In this document: positions 6,911-15,978 of the stretch, one piece after another | Position numbering within the stretch: the stretch's first letter is position 1 | Layout: each line of letters opens with the position of its first letter | Assembly: GCF_004000745.1 (NCBI RefSeq) | Contig: NZ_BILV01000062.1 | Coordinates: 1-35,635 of the forward strand | Reading direction: 5' to 3' | Source of the DNA: Paenibacillus barengoltzii NBRC 101215 | Lineage (GTDB): Bacteria; Bacillota; Bacilli; Paenibacillales; Paenibacillaceae | DNA length: 35,635 nucleotides | Position numbers and translations under genes: made by a program | The notes under the pieces: generated by a model | Seen by the model: the letters and a program-made list of their open reading frames with translations, nothing else | Database searches by the model: none | Told to the model about the DNA's origin: nothing

Positions 6911-7425
6911 CTGTAACTTTTTTAAGAAGGCATTCTCCGCTCGTAGCCGTTCAATTTCATATTCCAGTTTCTTCATCGCGAGCTTCTGCTGATCTGCTTC
7001 GGTTAGCTCCTCAGGCGCCTTGGTACGTCCTCTGCCATCCCGTAAAGCGCCTCGGCCCCCGACTTCAAACTTCTTTACCCATCCGTACACCTGCTGGTAA
7101 GAAACCTTAAACTGAGCTGCTGTCTTTGCGTAGTCTTGTCCATTGGCAAGGCAGTACTGAACAATGTCGATTCTCTCTTGCCATGTTGTAGAACGTCCCT
7201 TGGTCATAGCTCTTCCCCCCGAATAAGCTCTTAAGTTGCTATGACCATTATACTTCATAATCCAATTGGCAAGTTGAGTTCGACTCGCGATCTTGTATTT
7301 ATCGATGATTTGGTATTGCGACAATCCTCCCTCCAGATAATCCAAAACAGCTTGATGCTTAAGCTCTTTGGAGTAACAACGATTGTGAGTACGAATCTCC
7401 AATCCTTCGTATCCGTACAGGGGTA
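6887..7425 (-). pseudogene. IS3-family OrfA remnant, 5'-truncated
   Basis: The frame encodes helix-turn-helix segments (KHQAVLDYLEGGLSQYQII; YAKTAAQFKVSYQQVYGWVKKF) and a C-terminal leucine-zipper-like coil (KKLEYEIERLRAENAFLKKL). It ends at TAA 6887-6889. The normal beginning of OrfA is missing. In-frame codons upstream of about 7425 belong to the out-of-frame end of the Wzt gene. A slippery AAAAAAG (reverse of 6923-6917) precedes the orfA stop, as in IS3 elements that make OrfAB by -1 frameshifting. Confidence 0.85.
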
Positions 7426-7433
7426 GCCTTGTA

Positions 7434-8165
7434 TTAATTAGCTTGGTATCTTTCACATACTTCCTTGGAAGGGCCGATTTCTTTGACAGTACCTTTTTCA
7501 AGCCAAAGCACCCTATCACACATGCTCTTCATTTGCTCGATGGAATGGGATACAAATAGGACAGTCGTACCTGATCCCATTAAGGATTTCATCTTCGTTT
7601 CCGATTTTTCCTTGAATTTATGGTCACCTACTGCCAAAACTTCATCGACGATAAGAATATCGGGCTTTACTAGAGTAGCTATAGAAAAACCTAAACGTGC
7701 TCTCATGCCGGATGAGTAATTTTTAATAGGCGTATCTATAAATTTGCCGAGTTCAGAAAACTCGATAATTTCATCCATCTTTTCTTTTATGAATTTCTTG
7801 GAATACCCTAGAAGCATGCCATTTAGATAAATATTTTCAGTACCGGTAAGTTCGGCATTAAATCCCCCGCCTAGTTCAATTAATGGAACCAAGGATCCAT
7901 ATCTTTCCACAGTTCCTGAAGTGGGCTTCAGAATGCCTGCTACAATTTTCAGCAAGGTGCTTTTCCCAGCCCCGTTTAATCCAACGATCCCGAAAACCTC
8001 GCCTTTTTGAATCTCAAAACTGACATCATCCAAAGCGGAGAATTCTTCGTACGTAATTTTACGGGTCATGGCATTAATGAAAACCTGTTTTAACGAGTTG
8101 ACTTTCCCGCTCATTAGCTTATATTTCATGGAGACATGATCTACCTTTACGGCTACATCCTTCAT
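7434..8165 (-). CDS. Polysaccharide ABC exporter, ATP-binding protein (Wzt/TagH type)
   Basis: A 243-residue ATPase that would drive export of a lipid-linked glycan through the adjacent permease. I start it at ATG 8165 (MKDVAVKVDHVSMKY), 20 bases after the permease stop and behind CTGGAG. Upstream codons in frame overlap the permease gene. Walker A is GLNGAGKST near residue 62, the signature is NYSSGMRARL near 149, and Walker B is ILIVDEVLAVGD near 170, followed by the H-loop VSHS. PLIELGGGFNAELTGTENIYLNG is typical of the Wzt/RfbE/TagH subgroup. It lacks the extra C-terminal carbohydrate-binding domain of O9a-type Wzt. The gene ends within a few bases of the IS remnant, so the last residues might be altered. 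Confidence 0.92.
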   Translation of the reverse strand: MKDVAVKVDHVSMKYKLMSGKVNSLKQVFINAMTRKITYEEFSALDDVSFEIQKGEVFGIVGLNGAGKSTLLKIVAGILKPTSGTVERYGSLVPLIELGGGFNAELTGTENIYLNGMLLGYSKKFIKEKMDEIIEFSELGKFIDTPIKNYSSGMRARLGFSIATLVKPDILIVDEVLAVGDHKFKEKSETKMKSLMGSGTTVLFVSHSIEQMKSMCDRVLWLEKGTVKEIGPSKEVCERYQAN

Positions 8166-8185
8166 AATTTCAACTCCAGTTTGAC

Positions 8186-8962
8186 TTACAGATAAAAAAT
8201 GAACTTGTCCTGTTTTTTGTAAAAAATGATGAGTCCCAATAATATTGTTATTACTCCATAAATCAAACAAAACAGATGACTGCCAAGAGAAGGAGTCACA
8301 TTGTAAATCAAGTAATTACGAAACATTTCCACAATAGAAAATATAGGATTCATCTTGATTATGGGTAAAAATCTTTCCGGGATTATATTTGCTGGATAAA
8401 AGATGGCTGATGTATACATAACAATTACTAGAACAAGCGAATAAATATGTTGCAAATCTCTAAAAAAAACAAAAATAGTTGATAAGATCAAACCAATGCC
8501 TATAGAGAATAATAGCAAATAAAACAATGGGAAGATTACACCCAAATTTGTCCATGAAAATTTAGGCCCGCTAAGCATCATAACCGGAATGATTGAAATC
8601 ATTGCTAACAATGAATTAATAAACGAAGAACATACCCTCGATAAAGGAAAAAAGTATTTCGGCACATATATTTTCTTTAAAAGCGAAGAATTATTAACTA
8701 CAGATTGCATTGCTAAGTTTGTTGTCTCCGAAAAGCATGAATATATTAGTCTGCCAGATAAGACGTAAATTGCAAAATACTCGATAGAAGTAGAAAATAA
8801 CTCAGAAAAAATTAATGTTAATACCATCATAAATAACAATGGATTGAGAATACTCCATAAAACACCTAAAATTGAGTTTCTATATTTTAATTGGATATCA
8901 TTCTTTATCAATTCAAAGAATAAATCTTTAAATTTACTAAAATTCCTTAAATATGTTAGCAT
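8186..8962 (-). CDS. Polysaccharide ABC exporter, permease (Wzm/TagG type)
   Basis: A 258-residue ABC-2 membrane protein with about six helices. The N-terminal LFFELIKNDIQLKYRNSILG amphipathic segment and the FFRDLQHIYSLVLVIVMYTS and FYPANIIPERF region are hallmarks of Wzm/TagG/KpsM permeases. AGAGGAG precedes the ATG. It is followed after 20 bases by its ATPase partner and preceded by the 535-residue unknown gene. Together with Wzt it moves an undecaprenyl-linked glycan from the cytoplasmic to the outer face of the membrane. The pairing shows that glycan polymerisation here is probably finished in the cytoplasm rather than by a Wzx/Wzy route. Confidence 0.93.
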   Translation of the reverse strand: MLTYLRNFSKFKDLFFELIKNDIQLKYRNSILGVLWSILNPLLFMMVLTLIFSELFSTSIEYFAIYVLSGRLIYSCFSETTNLAMQSVVNNSSLLKKIYVPKYFFPLSRVCSSFINSLLAMISIIPVMMLSGPKFSWTNLGVIFPLFYLLLFSIGIGLILSTIFVFFRDLQHIYSLVLVIVMYTSAIFYPANIIPERFLPIIKMNPIFSIVEMFRNYLIYNVTPSLGSHLFCLIYGVITILLGLIIFYKKQDKFIFYL

Positions 8963-8989
8963 TTAAATTCTCCTCTTAGAGCAAGAACA

Positions 8990-10597
8990 CTAGTCTTTAT
9001 TAATATACCCCAGCTTTAATGCGAGTTTCTGTGCCATTTTCCTAGATGAAATATCTTCGTTTGGTGGTAGTTTTGCATTCTCATCATTTAACCCATAGCA
9101 CTGACTGTCCAAATACTTCATTTTGCTAAGGATTAGTTTATTAATGGACTTGTTTTTTCTTCCGAAAAATTCCAATATGTTACTTTGTAGTATAAATAAA
9201 TCAATAAGTGTGACATAAACGTAATCTGTTTCCGAATAAGCTAGGTTATTAGATTCATCAAGGTATATTTTATAATAAAGATCATTGTTCTCTTTAATCC
9301 AAGACTCACAGGTTCTTTCAATAGCTTTTATTAGTGATTTGGCCACTATTAAATACTTTTCGTTAATGGTAAATTTCGCCTTATCTAACAAGTAATTGAG
9401 TATACCTAACTGATGATTAAGACTTGAATGAGTGATTTTAGCATCATTATTTAATGCAAAATAATCAGGGAAAAAGTAAGCATCCTCTGCTACAAATAGC
9501 AACTGTCCTGAGTTGGAATATACAACTAGAAAATCAGCGTAATTCAAATGAAAATTCTTGAGGTCCGGAAAATCAATAAATTTTAAGTAGTCTTGGATGG
9601 CGAGTGATAGGGTCTCATTTAATCGAGTATCGATGTACGGAGCCCTAATATTGTAGTCTTTTTTCAGCCAAGTTGACGTATAATTAGTCAAAAATAATCC
9701 TCTATGGGATGGTCTATACCCGAAAAATTGTATTATAGCGTTGTACATTAAATCATAAAAAAAACGATCTTCCTTATCTTTGTAATGACGCATTAACTCT
9801 TTTTTTGACATATGATGGAGGTTAATACCATATCCATCAGGGCTAAACGGTTCAATAGAATAGGGAAGTTTAGTATAAGTTCCCTCAGCTGTAATCCACA
9901 TATTATATCGAACGTCATTATTTTCGATAGATGTCCCTAAATCAGAAAAGAAAGAATGAAAGCTGTCCTCTGAAGAGAATAACGATTGCTCACTTATTAA
10001 TAGAAAAAAATCCATGTTATTCCCAGTAGGTATTTTGATTTCAATATTGACATGCAATGCTCCATTCCGCAGGGAGTATTTTATTGGATCTGTTTCATTT
10101 ATCAACTTCTTAGTTATACTTTGAGTTAAATCTTCGTAGTTCATAATATTATCATGGTAAAATATCGCCTTTGATAAAACAGTTGAACCCTTGTTTGTTG
10201 AGATATATGAACTAGGAGTTGATAACTTATTCTCTCCATAGCGATTACTGAAGCTTGGAGGACGATAAAAGGAACTTAGTTCTCTAGCATTAAAATTATC
10301 AACTTGTAGAAATACCAATGAAAATTTTAAGGTATGCTCTTTTTCTGTATGATTTTTTATGTTTAAAAAAATGAAGGCGTCATCGTTATCGATTGTTCGC
10401 TGCGTAATTCTAAATTTAACTCTATTTGAAGAATCACTGTATAATGATATTTTGTCAGTTGTTGAAAGTATAGCCTTTTCAGTATGCCCCCCGGTCAATG
10501 TTTCAGAAAACTCAAGATAATAATTAATAGCGTTATTAAGTTTACCAGATTGAGTTTTATATTTTTCTATAATGGGAGCCCAAAATATGGTATTCAT
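8990..10597 (-). CDS. Unknown 535-residue glycan-locus protein
   Basis: ATG at 10597 with GAGAGGTG 10 bases upstream. No signal peptide or membrane segment is seen (MNTIFWAPIIEKYKTQSGKL). The first half (about 40-230) is predicted beta-rich (KISLYSDSSNRVKFRITQR; AFIFLNIKN; HVNIEIKIPTGNNMDFFLLI). The second half is helical with motifs such as GLFLTNYTSTWLKKDY, LNETLSLAIQDYLKF and SLNHQLGILNYLLDKA, reminiscent of an alpha/alpha-barrel (heparinase, epimerase or glycosidase-like) fold. I cannot assign a family. Its place between a glycosyltransferase and the exporter suggests cytoplasmic glycan modification or length control. An inactive glycan-binding role is also possible. Confidence 0.7.
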   Translation of the reverse strand: MNTIFWAPIIEKYKTQSGKLNNAINYYLEFSETLTGGHTEKAILSTTDKISLYSDSSNRVKFRITQRTIDNDDAFIFLNIKNHTEKEHTLKFSLVFLQVDNFNARELSSFYRPPSFSNRYGENKLSTPSSYISTNKGSTVLSKAIFYHDNIMNYEDLTQSITKKLINETDPIKYSLRNGALHVNIEIKIPTGNNMDFFLLISEQSLFSSEDSFHSFFSDLGTSIENNDVRYNMWITAEGTYTKLPYSIEPFSPDGYGINLHHMSKKELMRHYKDKEDRFFYDLMYNAIIQFFGYRPSHRGLFLTNYTSTWLKKDYNIRAPYIDTRLNETLSLAIQDYLKFIDFPDLKNFHLNYADFLVVYSNSGQLLFVAEDAYFFPDYFALNNDAKITHSSLNHQLGILNYLLDKAKFTINEKYLIVAKSLIKAIERTCESWIKENNDLYYKIYLDESNNLAYSETDYVYVTLIDLFILQSNILEFFGRKNKSINKLILSKMKYLDSQCYGLNDENAKLPPNEDISSRKMAQKLALKLGYINKD

Positions 10598-10618
10598 TTA
10601 TATCAAGCACCTCTCAAT

Positions 10619-12589
10619 TTAATTTTTCTTCAAAAAGGTACTTTCAATCAGGTTAGTAAAATATTGAGCTACTTTTTCGATATTATAATAATTTGATACA
10701 AATTCTCTTCCTTGTTTACTAATCTCCTCAAACAAACCGTTTTCATTTATATATTGAATTTTATTAGCCATTTCTATAATGTCATTAACTATAAATTCTT
10801 TTGGATAGATGTACTCAACACCAGGCCAATTCAGTAACAAACCAATAGAACCAGAAGCCATCCCTTCAGCAGGTGCTAAATGAAAACTTTCAGGTTTTTC
10901 TGCATCACTCACTGATAATACATACCCAATTGATTTAAGATATTCCGAGCTGTCTTGCCAACCGCAAAAAATAACAGCATCTTTTAATTTATTATCCTTA
11001 CTAATTCTTTCATAAATATTCTCATAATATTTTCTTTCATTCTCTGTTCTCCACAACCAATCAACTTCTTCAGGTTTCGAACCAATAATATGAAGTTTGT
11101 ATCTGCTGTCTTTTTCTAGAAGTTTTGAGAGTATATCAACAGCCAAGTCGATTCTTTTTCGAGCAGGGAGTCCCCCTATAACAGCAAGATTATACTTAAT
11201 GTCAATTGATTTGGACTTTTCTTTATTAAATTTCTCAACATCGACATAGTTAGGTATCAAATGCATTTTCTCACGAGGAAATTGAAACTTTTTAGTAAAT
11301 TGCTCATAGTAGTACATCCCAACTGTAATAAAAGCATCAACCTTTTCAACATCAATATTTTTTCCATAGTTTTGATACAACTCGAACCTATGCATTCTTA
11401 TAAATAATAGTTGGTCATTTCTTTTTTTGTTTGTGTACCAAACAGCATTTCCCAACAACCACTCACAAAATATGATATCCGCCCACTCTAAGAGCTGTAA
11501 GCTCCGTTTTTCATCATGAATATTATGGCCTTGCCATTCATCAATTTCAACTAAGTAATACTTTTCCAACCACGGAATTAATGGTTTAATGAATTTTAAG
11601 TCATAGCCATTAATTACAATACGTTTTTTTGTGCATTTTACAAATAATTCAAAATCTTTCTTGATAATAGCATCCACAATTTCTAGTAGTCTAGGAGCTA
11701 AGCTCATATTAGTGAGTACTTGTGAGTTTTCCGTAAGAAACTCATGTAATTTCATAAAGTCGTCTTTTGGAATTTTGCCGTTGGAGAAGTAAAGCATACT
11801 TTGTAACGCTGATCGGAAGCCAACTGGCAGTCTTAATTTATAGTAATCTAACCCAATGAGCTTCATATTCTTCTGAGCTTCTCTCCATACATACAAATGG
11901 TCATTTAATTCTCGAGATCCATAAGATTGAGTAGAGGAGAGATTATTTATATCATTTCCCTTGATGTAATTATAAATGCACTCATCAATATAACTAATAT
12001 TATACGTTTTTGAATAACATTTACTTAGGAATATTGTATCTTCTCCCATTCTAATATTTTCATTAAAAGTTATATTATTCTTTAGTAAGAAGTCTTTTTT
12101 GTAAATACCTACTACAGTAGTGCTCTGTTTTGAGATAAGAGCTTCAACGAGTTTCTTTTTTGAGACAAGATCATCTTCATTTAACTTATTGGCATAGTAT
12201 GAAATATTTCCGTTAACCACACGAAGATAACCTCTAACTATATCGTAGCCTCCCGCCTTCGCCTCCGTGTACAGACGATTGCAAGCATTTTCAAGTAGTG
12301 TATCATCGCTATCCAAAAAAACAATATAATCCGAGCTTGCTATACTAATTCCATAGTTTCGGGGTTTTGACGGGCTGCCAGAGTTCTGCTCCAATTGATA
12401 CAGCTTAATGTTAGGATAAAAATTAATGTAATTTTGAATAACTTCAACAGATTTATCTGTTGATCTATCGTCAATAAAAATAAGCTCAATATCTTCAAAT
12501 CTCATCGTTTGATTCATTACAGAGGAGATAGCATGACGAATCTTTTTTTCTGCATTATAAACTGGAATAATAATACTAACCTTGAACAA
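10619..12589 (-). CDS. Two-domain glycosyltransferase, GT2 + GT4
   Basis: About 656 residues. I prefer TTG 12589 (LFKVSIIIPVYNAEKK) because GT2 proteins normally begin just before this strand. The frame also opens at ATG 12679, overlapping the previous gene by 65 bases. Residues 1-230 form a GT-A domain: VSIIIPVYN, IFIDDRSTD and the metal-binding DSDD near residue 91. The middle (about 300-450) is a GT-B N-lobe, and 460-640 a GT4-type C-lobe (YNLAVIGGLPARKRID; ESFHLAPAEGMASGS, with the conserved glutamates that bind the nucleotide sugar). One chain therefore likely adds two different sugars. Fusions of this kind are common in loci for repetitive glycans. Confidence 0.85.
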   Translation of the reverse strand: MFKVSIIIPVYNAEKKIRHAISSVMNQTMRFEDIELIFIDDRSTDKSVEVIQNYINFYPNIKLYQLEQNSGSPSKPRNYGISIASSDYIVFLDSDDTLLENACNRLYTEAKAGGYDIVRGYLRVVNGNISYYANKLNEDDLVSKKKLVEALISKQSTTVVGIYKKDFLLKNNITFNENIRMGEDTIFLSKCYSKTYNISYIDECIYNYIKGNDINNLSSTQSYGSRELNDHLYVWREAQKNMKLIGLDYYKLRLPVGFRSALQSMLYFSNGKIPKDDFMKLHEFLTENSQVLTNMSLAPRLLEIVDAIIKKDFELFVKCTKKRIVINGYDLKFIKPLIPWLEKYYLVEIDEWQGHNIHDEKRSLQLLEWADIIFCEWLLGNAVWYTNKKRNDQLLFIRMHRFELYQNYGKNIDVEKVDAFITVGMYYYEQFTKKFQFPREKMHLIPNYVDVEKFNKEKSKSIDIKYNLAVIGGLPARKRIDLAVDILSKLLEKDSRYKLHIIGSKPEEVDWLWRTENERKYYENIYERISKDNKLKDAVIFCGWQDSSEYLKSIGYVLSVSDAEKPESFHLAPAEGMASGSIGLLLNWPGVEYIYPKEFIVNDIIEMANKIQYINENGLFEEISKQGREFVSNYYNIEKVAQYFTNLIESTFLKKN

Positions 12590-12614
12590 TTTAACACCAA
12601 CTTTATTGATATTA

Positions 12615-14702
12615 TTAAACAGTGATCTTTGATTGATTTTGGAGATTATTGTTTTCAGGTGACAAAACATTAAATTCATCTATATTAAAGACTTTAAATC
12701 CGATTTGATGAAGTTTCATAACTAAATTTTCCTTATTTGAGGAAAGAGGGTCTAAAAAATGTAAGGCTTTCGTTGGAAGTACTGCAGTATATAAAGGGCA
12801 GCTGCTCACAAAGCTATACTGAGCTTGAGATGGATCTTTTGCGATGATTGTATCGTGATCCAAATATTTATAAGAAAGAAGCATATCTGTCAGATACTGT
12901 GGTCCATAATAATAGTTTATATCCATTATAGTGATAAAGTCAGATTCAATTAATGCGTCAAAATTAGTAAATTTTGTCAACATATCAATATCTGAAAAAT
13001 CAATATAATTATTTCCGTATTTGGCTGACCATGATGCTGTCTGGAGATTGTCATTAGTAGTGTTTACGATAAGCATTTTTTTATTTTGATAGGTTTGGTT
13101 AGAAAATAAAAATAATGCCTCCTCAAGTTCTTCATCACTTTTTACAAACACAATAATCGTTACCATCATAGGGGACTTACTTATTTTGTAACCAATCGTT
13201 TCTAGGATAAAAGAAAATCTATCTTCATAAGTATGATTAAGCAAAACATATCGAAGAGCTTTTAACCTTTGCTTTCGGTAATCACTGGTGCTGAAAAGTG
13301 TTAACTTTTCTTGATCGTGTTCGGATCCATTCAATAAACAGAGTAAGTCACCAAAATTGTTATCCAATCCCTTGGAGTAATTGCTGATAACAAGAGTATT
13401 AGATGCCATTAGCTCAAATACTCTTCTAGCGAACATTGTTTTTGATTCTGTTTCGGTATTGATATTGATAGCATATTTAGAACCTTTATAGGCTTTATCC
13501 AACTTTGTATAAGAAAGCCGCGGTAATATATATTTATTATATTTTTCAGGGAACTTATGATTTAAATCATCATTATAATATTGTCTGTCATAGATTAGTA
13601 ATTTCATATCATTAATAAGTACTAAATCGAAAATTTTATCCATTTCAATACATCTAGCAGGATGCTGGCGATAATAACTACCGGCAAAAATAACTTCATC
13701 TTTTCTCTCGCAGGTTTCAATTGGATTGAAGAGTTTCGGTTGTACTGCAAACATTAGTGGGAATACATTTTTGTGATTATATTCCTGTTTGTATCTTTCA
13801 ACACATTCTTCTGATGTGGTGAAAATGTAGTCGAATTTCAAGGCAGTATCGACAAAATTATGGATCTTATCTTCATAATGGGAAGGATCTTCTTTATTCC
13901 AAAACACCGTTTTTATTCCGCGATCTTTGCAATATTGAAGTATTTGAAGCAGTTCTTTGCGGTTTTCGTTCTTAAAGTTAATACTGCTGTAAATTTTTCC
14001 TCTCCATTCTCTAATATCCGGATCAATGCCTGCCCAAGCAGATTCACAGAAGAAAATATCCGGATTACAGTTTTCTAAAGTTTCTCTCCATGTATTAGGA
14101 CTGAGATAAACAGCATTACACTCATACTTCAGACTTTCGAATGTAAATTCATCAACAACCATAGCGACAGTAATATCCTTAGCATGAACTGTCTTTTTTA
14201 ATTTAGATCCTTGTTTAGCAGTTCTATAAGGGAAGTTGGGTTTTATTTCAAGCTTGGATAATTCGAATTTCCCTTGCCCGCTTATTCGTATAGCTAATCG
14301 AATGCTATCGATGTCATCAACTGTGAGAGTCACTGTTGAATTTAAAGCAATGGAATGGGTTTGGTATTTACTTTGTTGTTTATAGGTAAATAAATAAAGA
14401 TCGACAATGCAATTACCTTCAACTGTGCCATAAAAGTCAACTTCTATTTCATTATAGCTCTTTATAAATTGCAATATCTGATTGGTTGGTTGGATTGAAT
14501 AGCTATTATTCGACTCACGATATGAAATGTAAGTTACTTGGTCGTTTACCTTTTTAATTTTATTCTCTTCAATGATTATATGATTTGACGGGAACCAGTT
14601 TTTATTATCAAGGACAACGTTTTTATAATCTTGTTCTGATTTGACTTTTTGTTCTTCAATATTTAATAGGCGAAGACGCTGCATTATTTGATTAATATCC
14701 AA
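12615..14702 (-). CDS. CgeB-like glycosyltransferase (copy 1)
   Basis: 695 residues from TTG 14702 with AGGTAGGT upstream. Residues 1-160 are a beta-rich unknown module. Residues 175-500 match the CgeB/DUF3880 + Glyco_trans_1_2 family: VAMVVDEFTFESL, PDIFFCESAWAG, VFWNKEDPSHY, and MFARRVFELMASNTLVISNY with the donor-site glutamate. Residues about 505-680 resemble a GT-A domain (MMVTIIVFVKSDEELEEAL), but the usual Asp-rich metal motif appears as MDINYYYGPQYL, so this part may be inactive. It is clearly paralogous to the first 580 residues of the gene at 18120. CgeB itself concerns spore surface glycosylation in Bacillus, and here the context is glycan assembly. Confidence 0.82.
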   Translation of the reverse strand: MDINQIMQRLRLLNIEEQKVKSEQDYKNVVLDNKNWFPSNHIIIEENKIKKVNDQVTYISYRESNNSYSIQPTNQILQFIKSYNEIEVDFYGTVEGNCIVDLYLFTYKQQSKYQTHSIALNSTVTLTVDDIDSIRLAIRISGQGKFELSKLEIKPNFPYRTAKQGSKLKKTVHAKDITVAMVVDEFTFESLKYECNAVYLSPNTWRETLENCNPDIFFCESAWAGIDPDIREWRGKIYSSINFKNENRKELLQILQYCKDRGIKTVFWNKEDPSHYEDKIHNFVDTALKFDYIFTTSEECVERYKQEYNHKNVFPLMFAVQPKLFNPIETCERKDEVIFAGSYYRQHPARCIEMDKIFDLVLINDMKLLIYDRQYYNDDLNHKFPEKYNKYILPRLSYTKLDKAYKGSKYAININTETESKTMFARRVFELMASNTLVISNYSKGLDNNFGDLLCLLNGSEHDQEKLTLFSTSDYRKQRLKALRYVLLNHTYEDRFSFILETIGYKISKSPMMVTIIVFVKSDEELEEALFLFSNQTYQNKKMLIVNTTNDNLQTASWSAKYGNNYIDFSDIDMLTKFTNFDALIESDFITIMDINYYYGPQYLTDMLLSYKYLDHDTIIAKDPSQAQYSFVSSCPLYTAVLPTKALHFLDPLSSNKENLVMKLHQIGFKVFNIDEFNVLSPENNNLQNQSKITV

Positions 14703-14714
14703 ATCAATAGCTAC

Positions 14715-15953
14715 CTACCTTTTTCTGAATTTCTTTAACAATTTCCATGCTTTTATGCCAACTTTTCCGATTAAAGAGTTTTTTAATCTCATATAACGAC
14801 GTTCTATTATTTGATAATGATCTTGTATTCTTTTAATTTCAAACAGTAAATTTCTCTGTTCTTGAATATGATTTAATATTTGATTGTTTAAATGATATTT
14901 TTCTGATACAAGTTTATCAATTTCAACTTTCTGATCTGCTAGTTGTTTGTTTAATGCGTCGATCTTCTTTTCAAGATTTTGGAAATTACCATGAATTTCA
15001 TGCAATCCCGCTATAATGTCCAAAGATACTGTACTATTTTCGTTATCAAAAGACCTTTCAGTTGCTTTTGAAAAGGGCAACAGAATAGGATGAGATGCGA
15101 TAGTTTCTAAAGACTTCATATAATATTGTTCCTTCTGCCTTAGCTTAGCACGCTCATCGGCAATTTCTTTTTCTAATCTAGTAACCCTTTCTTTAGAGCT
15201 GTTTAGCCATTTATTTAGATTCCATTTGTCAATCAAAAGTTGGTTGCTTTCTTTAATGATATTTTTCTTGAAATTCTCTAAAGTTGCAATTCGATCATCT
15301 GTATTCTTAGTTTTTACATAAATATGATTAAAGTTCAGTTTGTCAATTAGTTCATAATTGAGTTGAGATAAAAAGCTGTCAACCTCATTGAAATTATTGT
15401 TAATCTCTATCCAAATGACAGGATTATATTTGGTAAGAGTATTTGACATGCCCTTGAGGACATTTAATTCATCCCCTTCGACATCTATTTTTACAAAGTC
15501 TGGAACATCAAAATCTTGTCCATCAATTGGTAAGACATCAATGTTTCCGGCAGGGCTATCGTATAATTTACATTCCCCCATATTTGTTTGATTGGTGATT
15601 ACAGAAGATTTTTTATAAGTTTCACCAACTCCAACATTAAAAAGCTCAATATCTGAAAGGCTATTTTCAAATACATTCTTCTTAAGAAGCTCAAAATTGG
15701 TGGGAACGGGCTCGAACGAAAATATTTTACTTGCTTTATAATATTTTTTAAAAAAAACTGTATGGTTCCCTATATTAGCTCCAATATCGTAAATAACGGA
15801 ATTATTTGGTATATACTTTACAAATCGATCCAAGTCTTTTTTTTCATAATATTCTTTGTTCGATTTTAAATTTGAATAGATATATTCTTTTTCAATACCC
15901 CAAAAAGTACTTCCATCTAAAAGTGTAACACTTGAAATGTTGGGTGTTATCAA
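14715..15953 (-). CDS. FkbM-family methyltransferase with long coiled-coil tail
   Basis: 412 residues from TTG 15953 (GGAGGG 6 bases upstream). Residues 45-205 are the SAM-dependent FkbM fold: VIYDIGANIGNHTVFF (motif I), IFSFEPVPTNFELLKKN, and VKIDVEGDELNVLKG. FkbM enzymes O-methylate sugars or other hydroxyls. Residues about 230-390 are coiled coil (ERVTRLEKEIADERAKLRQK; IDALNKQLADQKVEIDKLV). The protein ends NSLIGKVGIKAWKLLKKFRKR, a basic tail also seen in the protein at 17467. The coil may tether or scaffold it with other enzymes, or act as a ruler as proposed for coiled-coil chain terminators in O-antigen systems. Methylation of the glycan end could set chain length before Wzm/Wzt export. 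Confidence 0.85.
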   Translation of the reverse strand: MITPNISSVTLLDGSTFWGIEKEYIYSNLKSNKEYYEKKDLDRFVKYIPNNSVIYDIGANIGNHTVFFKKYYKASKIFSFEPVPTNFELLKKNVFENSLSDIELFNVGVGETYKKSSVITNQTNMGECKLYDSPAGNIDVLPIDGQDFDVPDFVKIDVEGDELNVLKGMSNTLTKYNPVIWIEINNNFNEVDSFLSQLNYELIDKLNFNHIYVKTKNTDDRIATLENFKKNIIKESNQLLIDKWNLNKWLNSSKERVTRLEKEIADERAKLRQKEQYYMKSLETIASHPILLPFSKATERSFDNENSTVSLDIIAGLHEIHGNFQNLEKKIDALNKQLADQKVEIDKLVSEKYHLNNQILNHIQEQRNLLFEIKRIQDHYQIIERRYMRLKNSLIGKVGIKAWKLLKKFRKR

Positions 15954-15978
15954 TATTTTCCCTCCAATAATAAAAAAA

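Larger units (their letters stand above)
6184..7425 (-). mobile_element. Decayed IS3-family insertion sequence (IS150-like), truncated
   Basis: Leftward-reading orfA and orfB remnants with their outer end at about 6184. There TGAACTGCACCCCGTCAAGT, followed by AGACAG, resembles an IS3-type terminal inverted repeat. The opposite end is missing: orfA lacks its first helix-turn-helix and the sequence runs straight into the 3' end of the Wzt gene near 7425-7433. orfB carries an internal deletion, a nonsense codon and a frameshifting deletion, so the element cannot move by itself. It lies exactly between the GC-richer flank and the AT-rich glycan operon, so it may mark an old rearrangement. Confidence 0.85.

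Noticed and set aside
7434..8165. Wzt with a C-terminal carbohydrate-binding domain cut off by the IS
   Set aside because: The ATPase ends at a position normal for short Wzt/TagH-like proteins, and no beta-sandwich remnant is found in the IS side. Truncation of a longer protein is possible but not supported.
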